A stretch of 64,000 nucleotides of DNA, taken from positions 64,001 to 128,000 of the forward strand of contig DASXVO010000016.1 in assembly GCA_036504215.1 (NCBI GenBank), in the 5' to 3' direction. The notes below the pieces were generated by a model. It saw nothing but the letters and a program-made list of their open reading frames with translations, did no database searches and was not told the origin of the DNA. The DNA is from Vicinamibacterales bacterium. GTDB lineage: Bacteria; Acidobacteriota; Vicinamibacteria; Vicinamibacterales; Fen-181. Below, one piece after another: positions 36,201 to 43,181 of this stretch. Numbering within the stretch: position 1 is the stretch's first letter; each line of letters starts with the position of its first letter. Both the position numbers and the translations under genes were made by a program.

Positions 36201-37396
36201 TGCCGAACACGGGCGTGGCGCGGCCTTCGGCCGTGCGACTGGCGGCCGATCGTCCGAAGGGCCCGATCGTGACGTGGGATCACATCATCGGCCCCGATGA
36301 AGCCGAGCAGATCGTCACGAAGCTCGCCGCTTTCCCCGAGGTCCACAGCTACAAGGTCGGCGAGTCGTACCGGGGGCGCCCGATCTCCGCGATGGAGCTG
36401 ACGCTGCCGACGTCGAGCGAGCTGATCTCGCTGGCGAAGTACACGGCACTCAAGCCGACGATGCTGATGATGGGCCGTCAGCACGCGAACGAGGTGTCCT
36501 CGACCAGCCACATTCTGCGACTCGCGGAACTGGTGGCGACCGACCCGGCATACAAGAAGATCCTCGAGAAGGTGAACCTGGTCCTCTGCCCGGTGATGAA
36601 TCCGGACGGCGCGCAGATGGCCTACGAGCTGCAGAAGCTCACGCCCACCTACATGCTTCACGCCGGGCGCTACAGCGCGCTGGGGATGGACATCACCTCG
36701 CGCGCGATCGGCCTGCTGCCGGAAGCGGAGGTCGAGGGCAAGTTGTGGCGGCAGTGGCTGCCGGACATCTACCTGAATCCCCACGGCTATCCGTCACACG
36801 AGTGGGTGCAGCCGTTCTCCGGGTACGTCGCGCCCGGTTTCCGTGCCTACTTGAGTTCGCGCGGTTGGTACACGATGCTGAGCGGCCTGCGGGACCCGCG
36901 GTACCCGGACCATCCGGTGGCCGTGGCCGCGCTGCGGGAGGCGATCGTGCGGGAAATCAACCGGAACCCGGACGTGCACGCGATGAGCACGCGGCACCAG
37001 GAGCGGTATCGCCGCTGGGCATCGGGCTTTGGCCCGCACATCTACGGCGTCGAGATCTACAAGGACACGATGATCTACTACTCGGATCCCGAAACCGGGG
37101 AGCCGCGCGGCAGCCGGCGGGCCAGCCCGCCGCCAACAGGGGCCGCCGGCCGACGGGCCGCCATCAGCGCCTGGCCGCAGGTGACCTTCATGAGCGGCAT
37201 GACCGAGGCGCCCGACGAGACCGCGCAAGGTGAATGGCTGAGCCTCGTGACCAAGGCGGGCTTCTCCTTCCTTATGGCTCACGTGAAGTACCTCGAGGAG
37301 GGTCAGTACCGGGTGGAGAGGATCGAGGAAGGCGGCCTGCGCGACGGGGCGGTGCTGACGATGGTGCGGGTGCGGCCGGTGAGGCCGGGCAAGTAG
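33215..37396 (+). CDS. Very large exported M14-family carboxypeptidase with duplicated N-terminal domain
   Basis: A 1393-residue protein with signal peptide (YLLFASIVVLTVTMAG). Two homologous domains occur at about residues 32-182 and 327-470; both have a Gly/Asp start, a long segment ending ILVGRTNA, and a closing AGTLAA or AGTMAA element. A beta-rich middle follows (about 500-1050), then a C-terminal M14 peptidase domain with zinc ligands H1090 and E1093 (GRQHANEV) and H1190 (NPHGYPSHEW). The ribosome binding site is weak. Family members of this size are seen in Acidobacteria; function is presumably extracellular protein degradation or wall processing. The role of the duplicated domain is unknown. 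Confidence 0.82.
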   Translation: MRTYLLFASIVVLTVTMAGETSLGQRAPAAPRLESLAGVFSGSAAAVRDTNGDNLPDAVVARIIVPASPTADDIEAATNIAGRLGYETTALSMPLVLRDNEVRAPADIGLPILVGRTNAFVKQLIDRGALDVRSVQAGQGLLTLVRSPLGGPDGVVVVGGDDAGTLAAGVELAARVPRLWNMTGITLGGIEQQVTRCLADKGMTASDTHVTSLLVDAERRGIAVVGVRTHLARQDATRAAAALEQVDAAHRHGLEERTLNFAEAAATRVEMLTDGGPQTTAVVHRGGMNGRTLTPPVDPDEFAPEPNASGVIEPRLAPAKPFDLTNAYSIEGWFGDAYQDLIPDRTETAVVVGSADDSLGAAHIAARLGLETTGISLPITKRDDKVKEPGNEASPILVGRTNALVLQLIKIGKTRLDDLHPGEGAVQIVPRAFGNATATVVAGADPAGTMAASLYLARRAPYVWDVARGAASMEDVSTEVTRFLAAKSSAGQAGQAVQELKSVLDDLKDKTIESFDAKLFIEHGDKALDAHVGSQIRAAVGQAATVTVSSQGITDPATVFEDKIDVPWEVDEFWAKLRSDVIPKVKPGSAVEVEARLSEPDEVRTGLVEQARAELTKAGAATVRVRVLCAYKQGYSWLTDEVIPALRGKNARAVRIRVATHKPDLSKKFKFYSVPTRWLHELYPVDEIFQRDLGIPTSAFKMELTDDAKDIYALDALDAAGRVVYHGTFSPKFTEREYLDKFPGWSRVEVTTGWLSARVNGETVADLRIQTDPERFWDYYQSKVLPRIYDNVMKVTGGKPTADKQPFHRDLDIEVWMSEPDQRIGIDEELVSSLEALHEDLYFVTLDFFSAMGRTLTKNRLNAPGKVFPIIHPSRPGKPGQARILYAGNASTKARLDVTYKEKGSDKPTQVSRDLPRIDTTAPSVVRAVVRDDRVSEIELQVDAKDDKEATRAVDAVDGLVALQAAGLFRTALVFDHVDRVALTVGLKDARTRRVVPNTGVARPSAVRLAADRPKGPIVTWDHIIGPDEAEQIVTKLAAFPEVHSYKVGESYRGRPISAMELTLPTSSELISLAKYTALKPTMLMMGRQHANEVSSTSHILRLAELVATDPAYKKILEKVNLVLCPVMNPDGAQMAYELQKLTPTYMLHAGRYSALGMDITSRAIGLLPEAEVEGKLWRQWLPDIYLNPHGYPSHEWVQPFSGYVAPGFRAYLSSRGWYTMLSGLRDPRYPDHPVAVAALREAIVREINRNPDVHAMSTRHQERYRRWASGFGPHIYGVEIYKDTMIYYSDPETGEPRGSRRASPPPTGAAGRRAAISAWPQVTFMSGMTEAPDETAQGEWLSLVTKAGFSFLMAHVKYLEEGQYRVERIEEGGLRDGAVLTMVRVRPVRPGK

Positions 37397-37486
37397 CACG
37401 GCCCAAGGGGTGCGGCGGCGTGGCGATCTCGGCACAACTCGATACCTGCGGACTCTGCTGGAGTGGCCTTGAGGAGAGTGATTAGG

Positions 37487-37565
37487 TTCTCACTTCTCGG
37501 CTCCGTCCAGTGGCCCCTGACCCCAATTCTCCGAATCCCGAATCCTGCCCCCTGCCCCCCGCATT
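37487..37565 (+). repeat. Pyrimidine-rich low-complexity tract
   Basis: The plus strand is dominated by C and T, with repeats of the GAATCC/CCCCTG type (for example CCGAATCCCGAATCC and CCCCCTGCCCCCC). It lies downstream of the large M14 gene and overlaps the 3' end of the GH5-like gene on the minus strand. Confidence 0.6.
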
Positions 37566-38461
37566 CTGTCACCATCCGACCACTGGTCCCCGGCCTCCGC
37601 CGACCACCCCAGCGCGCACGCATAGCCCGCGCTCTGAGCCGTCTCGAGGATCTCTGGAACCGTCCGAGCGGAACCGGCCGTCGGAAACTCGCCGAGCCAC
37701 AGTGGACGGTCGAGCGTCGCGGCAATCGGCGCATCGAGCGGCGCACGTCGCTCGCGGCGGTCGTACCAGTGTACCTGGTAGACGTCGAGCCCGAGCCCCT
37801 CGACCAGGATCAAGCCGCGGGTCGAGGCCAGTCCAACCGTGGCGAGATGATTCGTCTCGGCATGGACGCGTGCCGCACATCGCTCGATGAAGGCACGCAT
37901 GGAGCGGCGGCTGACCGACGTGCACGGGTTCCAGCCGCTGACGCCGAGGGTGACCCACTCCGGCTCGTTGACCACGTCCCACGCCGAGATGGCAGGCTCC
38001 CGTCGGCAGCGCTCGAGGATCGGCGTGACCACACCCTCGAGGAGCGCCTCGCGTCGCGCGGCGCTGGTGGTGGCGCGCCGATGTCCACCGCAGGCCACGC
38101 CCTCGACCCATCTCCGGCGCTTCCACCACGTGAAGTCGAACAGGACGAACACGACGGAAAGGCCGTGGCGGCCCGCTTCCTCGACACCGACCTCGAGGTC
38201 GCGCCAGAAACAGTCGTCGAGCCCGACGGCGGTACCATCGCCGGCAAACCGCACCCCCGCCCGGCCGTCGCACAGCATGAACCAGCGCACCGCGGTCAGG
38301 CCGCGGTCGGCAAGCCGCGCAAAGACCTCGGTGAGGCGCCTGCGCCGTTCGGGCTGCGCCACTCCCCCGTCGGCCTGCCACGCATTCGCACCAAAGTCGC
38401 AGCCGTACTGCAGCCAGGGCAGGTTGACGCCGACGACAAAGCCCCCGTCCTTCTCCCGCAT
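37490..38461 (-). CDS. GH5-like glycoside hydrolase (clan GH-A)
   Basis: A 323-residue TIM-barrel protein without signal peptide. It starts FVVGVNLPWLQYGCDFGANAW and has the clan GH-A acid/base in AWDVVNEPEW and the nucleophile candidate in RPLWLGEFPT. VNLPW-type starts occur in mannanase/cellulase-like enzymes. The last 20 or so residues are encoded by an intergenic-type low-complexity tract, so the original stop may have been lost. The start codon region overlaps the DUF190 remnant on the other strand, leaving little room for a promoter. Substrate unknown. Confidence 0.78.
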   Translation of the reverse strand: MREKDGGFVVGVNLPWLQYGCDFGANAWQADGGVAQPERRRRLTEVFARLADRGLTAVRWFMLCDGRAGVRFAGDGTAVGLDDCFWRDLEVGVEEAGRHGLSVVFVLFDFTWWKRRRWVEGVACGGHRRATTSAARREALLEGVVTPILERCRREPAISAWDVVNEPEWVTLGVSGWNPCTSVSRRSMRAFIERCAARVHAETNHLATVGLASTRGLILVEGLGLDVYQVHWYDRRERRAPLDAPIAATLDRPLWLGEFPTAGSARTVPEILETAQSAGYACALGWSAEAGDQWSDGDRMRGAGGRIRDSENWGQGPLDGAEK

Positions 38462-38471
38462 TCAGACCTGA

Positions 38472-38645
38472 TGGTACACCGCGACGAGTCGCGGAGCATT
38501 CCGGAGTGCGATTCCGTTCCAAGTTGAGATCGTGGACGCAGCCAAGCAGATCGAGGCGTTCCTACCGGTGCTCGACCGCATGGTGCACGAAGGGCTCGTC
38601 ACGCTGGAACGGGCCGAGGTGCTGATGTATCGCGCCTCGAAATAG
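38472..38645 (+). pseudogene. Remnant of a DUF190 family gene (3' part)
   Basis: The frame after the TGA at 38469 reads, near its middle, IPFQVEIVDAAKQIEAFLP and then VLDRMVHEGLVTLERAEVLMY before TAG at 38645. This is the conserved C-terminal half of DUF190 proteins, which are often next to CrcB fluoride channels. The N-terminal half, including any start codon with ribosome binding site, is missing; a stop precedes it. About 57 codons survive of a family usually near 110 residues. It lies between the GH5-like and HemQ genes. Confidence 0.7.
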
Positions 38646-38653
38646 GGCCGGAA

Positions 38654-39430
38654 TCAGCCGATCTGGCTCTGCCAGATCGCACGGCCGACCAAGAACGGCC
38701 CGAGCCGATCCAGGTAGAGCGCGGTCTGCTGCGTCTTGCGCATCGCCTGGACGACGGCCGAGAGCGGGTGCAGGTCCTTCCCGACCAACCCCACCACGAA
38801 GTCGTTGTCGTTCGTGTCGAGGCCGTGACACGCCAGCCGGACGTCGTGCGCGAGGTCCGCGGCGCCGAACGACATGCCGATGGCGCCGTGTTCCGCGAGG
38901 ATCACTCGCTGCTCCTCGGGCGGCAGTTGCGCGAACCGGCCATTGCGGCGCAGCGGGTACCAGACGGCCCAGCGCCAGGCGGGATTCAGCACGGTGCGCG
39001 TCGGCCGGTGAAAGAGGACGTCCGCGAGATCGGGCTCGTAGCCGAGCGCGTACGTGCGCCCGATCATCGTGAACTCGGGCTTCCGCACGAGCGGCGCAAA
39101 CGGCCCGGCGTTGAGCGCCGGCCGCAGCGTGTCCACGAAGAACGAAGGGTCCTTGCTGAGCGACAGGACGGCCACTCCCCGCGGGTCGTTGAGATCCTCG
39201 TAGAGGACACCCGTGACACCCGATGCGGCCAGGTGGGCAACGAGAGGCGCCGTATCGAAGCAGCCGCCGAACGCCAGCAACTGCACGAACAGCCGCTCGT
39301 CGGACCGCTGGGGCTGGCCACCCTTCAGACCGCCCGTCTCGCTGATATCCGGCGGTTCCGGTCCGCGCCGCGTGGCCCCGGCTGCGCCGGGCGAGACCGG
39401 CACCGGACGCTGTCCGTGTGGCTCGCTCAT
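38654..39430 (-). CDS. Chlorite dismutase-family heme protein (HemQ-like)
   Basis: A 258-residue protein of the chlorite dismutase/coproheme decarboxylase family. Its first 40 residues are a Pro/Gly-rich extension not found in the core. The ferredoxin-like core has FTMIGRTYALGYEPDLADVLF, the predicted heme-ligand segment AEHGAIGM (H181), the GLDTNDNDFVVGLVGKDL block and GPFLVGR near the end. HemQ makes heme b from coproheme in many Gram-positive and acidobacterial-type pathways, which is the likely role. It overlaps the upstream gene by ATGA and is therefore translationally coupled to it. No other heme genes are nearby. Confidence 0.87.
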   Translation of the reverse strand: MSEPHGQRPVPVSPGAAGATRRGPEPPDISETGGLKGGQPQRSDERLFVQLLAFGGCFDTAPLVAHLAASGVTGVLYEDLNDPRGVAVLSLSKDPSFFVDTLRPALNAGPFAPLVRKPEFTMIGRTYALGYEPDLADVLFHRPTRTVLNPAWRWAVWYPLRRNGRFAQLPPEEQRVILAEHGAIGMSFGAADLAHDVRLACHGLDTNDNDFVVGLVGKDLHPLSAVVQAMRKTQQTALYLDRLGPFLVGRAIWQSQIG

Positions 39431-39984
39431 CGCATGTCCCCGGTCGGCACCTCGGCGGCCGGCTCGAGGAGATCGACCAGGCCACCCCAGGTGTCGGAAT
39501 CCTGCACGATCAACGTCTGGAAGTACAGCTCGACGTCTTCCTTCGGATAGGCCTTCCGAAGCGTCTCCGCAGCCGCGGCGAGCGCCTTCGGCTCGGGTGC
39601 CTTCAACTCCTCGACGGTCAGCACGCCGTTGTCGTGCGCAATCCCGACGGCGTCGAGGAAGGCCCCGAGCATCGGACGCTGGTGGGCGAGGTGATAGGCC
39701 ACGAGCACGCGGCCCGCGATGGTGTCGGATACACCGGGCAGCGCCGCCAGGTAGTGCACCCTCTTTTCGAGCGGTAGCGATCGCACGGTCTTGACGCGAA
39801 AGCGGTAGTGCGCGGCGATGGCGAGCAGAGCTTCGGCCTGCTGCTCCATCGACTCCTCTTCGTCCTGCCAGAACGCGGTTGCCGCCTCGATGCGGCGTTC
39901 TTGAGGGATGCGCTTCCACAGTCTTCCCGGACCGGCGGGGATGTCCTTGCGACCGGCGACGGGCGGGTGGTACGGATATGCCAT
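39427..39984 (-). CDS. Unknown protein translationally coupled to the HemQ-like gene
   Basis: A 185-residue cytoplasmic, mainly helical protein. It begins YPYHPPVAGRKDIPAGPGRLW; a HhH-like segment (ALPGVSDTIAGRVLVAYHLA) follows and the C-terminus is acidic. AGGAGT precedes the ATG at 39984 with proper spacing, and its TGA overlaps the HemQ-like ATG. I recognise no characterised family. Coupling suggests a function with the heme protein, perhaps assembly or regulation. Confidence 0.75.
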   Translation of the reverse strand: MAYPYHPPVAGRKDIPAGPGRLWKRIPQERRIEAATAFWQDEEESMEQQAEALLAIAAHYRFRVKTVRSLPLEKRVHYLAALPGVSDTIAGRVLVAYHLAHQRPMLGAFLDAVGIAHDNGVLTVEELKAPEPKALAAAAETLRKAYPKEDVELYFQTLIVQDSDTWGGLVDLLEPAAEVPTGDMR

Positions 39985-40128
39985 CGGTGACTCCTGATGA
40001 GACGCGGGAACTTCTGATCGTAGCACAGGCGGCCGCCAGGGGCGCACCACGCTGGCGCAGCTCGTTCATGTCGCGGGCGGAACTCCCCACGTGCGGGCGC
40101 GGTGAATCCTGCGATAACATGCGGCAGC

Positions 40129-43100
40129 ATGAGGCCACATCGCTCGCTGCCCGCCGCCCTGTCGCTGCTGCTCCTCCTGCCGCTTGCCGCACCGGCCGAG
40201 GAAATCCCGTACACGACCGGCTCCTGGGATGCCGACACGCTGGGCAACCACCGAGTGGTGCTCGAGGTCCGCGCCCAGGCGGGGGCCGTCTGGGCACACG
40301 TGCCGTGGAGACGGCGTGACACGAATCCCGAGGCCAAGCACCTCCTCGTCGTGGATGGGCAGACCGGCGCCCGCGTCCTGAACGTCGTCCGTATCGCCGT
40401 CGGACGCGAGGCGGGGGACATCGCGTTCCAACCGACATCCGGCGCGGGCCGGTATTTCCTCTACCACCTCCCGAACATCGGCTCAGGCCGATCGAACTAC
40501 CCGAAGGTCGTCTACCCGGCCCCGGAGGACACCGCGCAGGGCGCGTGGCTGGCGGCAAACCACCTGGCGCCGCAGGATCTCCCAGGCAACGGCTGGAAGT
40601 CACTGCCGCAGGTGGCCGTCGTCGAGTTCCAGGCGATCGATGAACTGAACTCCTTCTACCCGATGGAGGTCATCGCCACCGCCGCCGAGACGAGCGCGCT
40701 CGTCGGGCAGCATGCGAGCAGCGGATATCTCGTGTTCCCGGAAGACCGGCGCTTCCCGATCCGGATGACGGCCGATCTACCGCACCGGTGGATTGCCGCG
40801 GGCGCGAACCGGCCGTTCCGCGGCGAGGCCGCTCGCGGCGAGTTCTACGCGTTCCAGGTCGGACTCTTCGCTGCACGCTCGGCAATCGACGGCCTCGACG
40901 TCCGCTTGGGCGACCTGAAGTCGGCAGGACACCTCATCCCCGCGTCCGCGATCCGCTGCTTCAATCTTGGCGGGCGTGACTGGACGAGCAGGACCTTCAC
41001 CAAGCGCGTGACAGTGGAACAAGGCAGGGTGCAGGCGCTGTGGTTCGGGGTCCAAGTGCCCGAAGACGCAGCGCCGGGCGAATACCAGGGCACCGTGACC
41101 ATCGCACCGGCCAACGCGCCGCCGACCGGCGTCTCGGTGACACTCGTCGTCACGTCGGCCACCATTCCGGCATCCGGCGACGACGAACCGTGGCGGCACT
41201 CGCGGCTTCGCTGGCTCGATTCGACGCTGGCGTTCGATGACGAGATCGTCTCGCCCTACACGCCGGTCGAGGTCAAGGACCGCACCATCAGCATCCTCGG
41301 CCGCAGCGTCTCGATCGGCGCCACCGGCTTTCCCGAACAGATCCGAAGCCGCTTCTCGCCCGAGATGACCGGACTCTCCGACCGGCCGCGCGACCTCTTC
41401 ACCCGACCAGTCAGTCTCGTCGTCGAAAGTCCGGATGCCTCGGTCGGTCGATGGAGCGGCCAGGGTCCACGGTTCACCATGCAGGCCGCGGGCGCGGCCG
41501 CGTGGGAGGCGACGAGCACGTCCGGCCCGCTGACCATGAAGACGCGGGCCCGGATGGAGTTCGACGGCACAATCGAGTTCGAGGTCGAGCTGCGCGCAGC
41601 GGCTGACGCGGTGCTGAACGACGTGAGGCTCGAGATCCCATTTGCCCGCGACGTCGCCCGATACATGATGGGAATGGGCGTGAAGGGCGGCACCAGGCCG
41701 CCAGCGTATCAGTGGGAGTGGAACGTCGAGCACAACCAGGATTCGGCGTGGATCGGCGACGTCAACGCCGGCCTGCAGTTCACCCTCAAGGACGACAAGT
41801 ACTCGCGGCCGCTCAACACCAACTTCTATCACTCGAAGCCGCTCGTCATGCCGGCGTCGTGGTCGAACGGCGGCCGCGGCGGCTGCCGCTTCTCCGAGTC
41901 CGGCCCCACGTTCCTCGTCGGCTGCTACAGCGGGCCGCGCGTGATGCATCAGGGCGAAGCGCAGCGATACGACTTCCGGCTGCTGCTGACGCCTTTCCAC
42001 CCGATTGACACCAAGGCGCAGTTCACGACCCGGTTCTTCCACGCCTACAAGCCGGTGGCGGAAGCGGCCGCGACCGGCGCGAACACGCTGAACATCCACC
42101 ACGCGAACGACATCAACCCGTACATCAACTACCCGTTCCTGCGGCCGGCGCAGATGAAGGCGTACATCGACGAGGCACACGCCAGGAACCTGAAGGTGAA
42201 GATCTACTACACCGTCCGCGAACTGACGAACCGTGCGCCTGAGCTCTTCGCGCTGCGCAGCCTCGGAGACGAGGTCCTGTCGAACGGGCCAGGCGGCGGC
42301 TTTTCGTGGCTGCAGGAGCACCTCGGGTCGGACTACATCGCCGCCTGGTTCGTCCCCGAACTGAAGGATGCCGCCGTCATCAACACCGGTGTCTCCAGGT
42401 GGCACAACTACTATGTCGAAGGCCTCAACTGGCTGGCGCGCAATATCGACATCGACGGTCTCTATATCGACGACGTGGCGTTCGACCGGACGACGATGAA
42501 GCGCGTGCGGAAGGTGCTCGACCGGGGGCGTCCCGGCGCGTTGATCGACCTCCACTCCGCAAATCAGTTCAACGTGCGCGACGGATTCGCGAGCAGCGCG
42601 AACCTCTACCTCGAGCACTTCCCGTTCCTGAACCGCCTGTGGTTCGGGGAGTACTTCGACTACAACTCGTCGCCCGACTACTGGCTCGTGGAAATCTCGG
42701 GCATTCCGTTCGGCCTGATGGGCGAGATGCTCCAGGACAACGGCAATCCCTGGCGCGGCATGGTCTTCGGCATGACGGGGCGGCTCCCGTGGGCCGGAGA
42801 CCCGCGTCCCTTGTGGAAGGTCTGGGACGGTTTTGGCATCGCGGACAGCCGGATGGTGGGTTTCTGGGTGGACAATCGACCGGTGAAGACGGATCGCGCC
42901 GACGTGCTCTCGACGAGCTACGTGAAGGACGGAAAGACGATGGTGGCACTGGCGAGCTGGGCCAGGGAGCGGGCGGCAGTCGAGCTGACGATCGACTGGA
43001 AGGCGCTCGGCCTCGACCCGACGAGAGCGCGACTGACCGCACCGGCGATCGAAGGGTTCCAGGAGGCGCGGGCGTTCAAGCCCGGCGACCCGATCCCCGT

Positions 43101-43137
43101 GGAACCCGGAAAGGGCTGGCTGGTGATCATCCAGTAG
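40129..43137 (+). CDS. Exported glycoside hydrolase-like protein (DUF6067)
   Basis: A 1002-residue secreted protein with signal peptide (LPAALSLLLLLPLAAPAE). N-terminal beta-sandwich domains occupy about 20-620, followed by a TIM-barrel-like region with INYPFLRPAQMKAYIDEAH, NIDIDGLYIDDVAFDRTT and DLHSANQFNVRDG, the pattern of the DUF6067 group of glycosidase-like proteins. The start at 40129 is taken because it gives the signal peptide directly. The 144-bp gap upstream shows no gene. It converges with the GH20 gene, with a hairpin at the junction. Substrate unknown. Confidence 0.82.
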   Translation: MRPHRSLPAALSLLLLLPLAAPAEEIPYTTGSWDADTLGNHRVVLEVRAQAGAVWAHVPWRRRDTNPEAKHLLVVDGQTGARVLNVVRIAVGREAGDIAFQPTSGAGRYFLYHLPNIGSGRSNYPKVVYPAPEDTAQGAWLAANHLAPQDLPGNGWKSLPQVAVVEFQAIDELNSFYPMEVIATAAETSALVGQHASSGYLVFPEDRRFPIRMTADLPHRWIAAGANRPFRGEAARGEFYAFQVGLFAARSAIDGLDVRLGDLKSAGHLIPASAIRCFNLGGRDWTSRTFTKRVTVEQGRVQALWFGVQVPEDAAPGEYQGTVTIAPANAPPTGVSVTLVVTSATIPASGDDEPWRHSRLRWLDSTLAFDDEIVSPYTPVEVKDRTISILGRSVSIGATGFPEQIRSRFSPEMTGLSDRPRDLFTRPVSLVVESPDASVGRWSGQGPRFTMQAAGAAAWEATSTSGPLTMKTRARMEFDGTIEFEVELRAAADAVLNDVRLEIPFARDVARYMMGMGVKGGTRPPAYQWEWNVEHNQDSAWIGDVNAGLQFTLKDDKYSRPLNTNFYHSKPLVMPASWSNGGRGGCRFSESGPTFLVGCYSGPRVMHQGEAQRYDFRLLLTPFHPIDTKAQFTTRFFHAYKPVAEAAATGANTLNIHHANDINPYINYPFLRPAQMKAYIDEAHARNLKVKIYYTVRELTNRAPELFALRSLGDEVLSNGPGGGFSWLQEHLGSDYIAAWFVPELKDAAVINTGVSRWHNYYVEGLNWLARNIDIDGLYIDDVAFDRTTMKRVRKVLDRGRPGALIDLHSANQFNVRDGFASSANLYLEHFPFLNRLWFGEYFDYNSSPDYWLVEISGIPFGLMGEMLQDNGNPWRGMVFGMTGRLPWAGDPRPLWKVWDGFGIADSRMVGFWVDNRPVKTDRADVLSTSYVKDGKTMVALASWARERAAVELTIDWKALGLDPTRARLTAPAIEGFQEARAFKPGDPIPVEPGKGWLVIIQ

Positions 43138-43181
43138 GCCCCGACGGCCAATTCAACGTGCCGCACTCGGGCCGGGCGGCG

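Noticed and set aside
40102-40128. Earlier GTG start for the DUF6067 protein
   Set aside because: It would put nine extra residues before a clear signal peptide; the ATG at 40129 is preferred.
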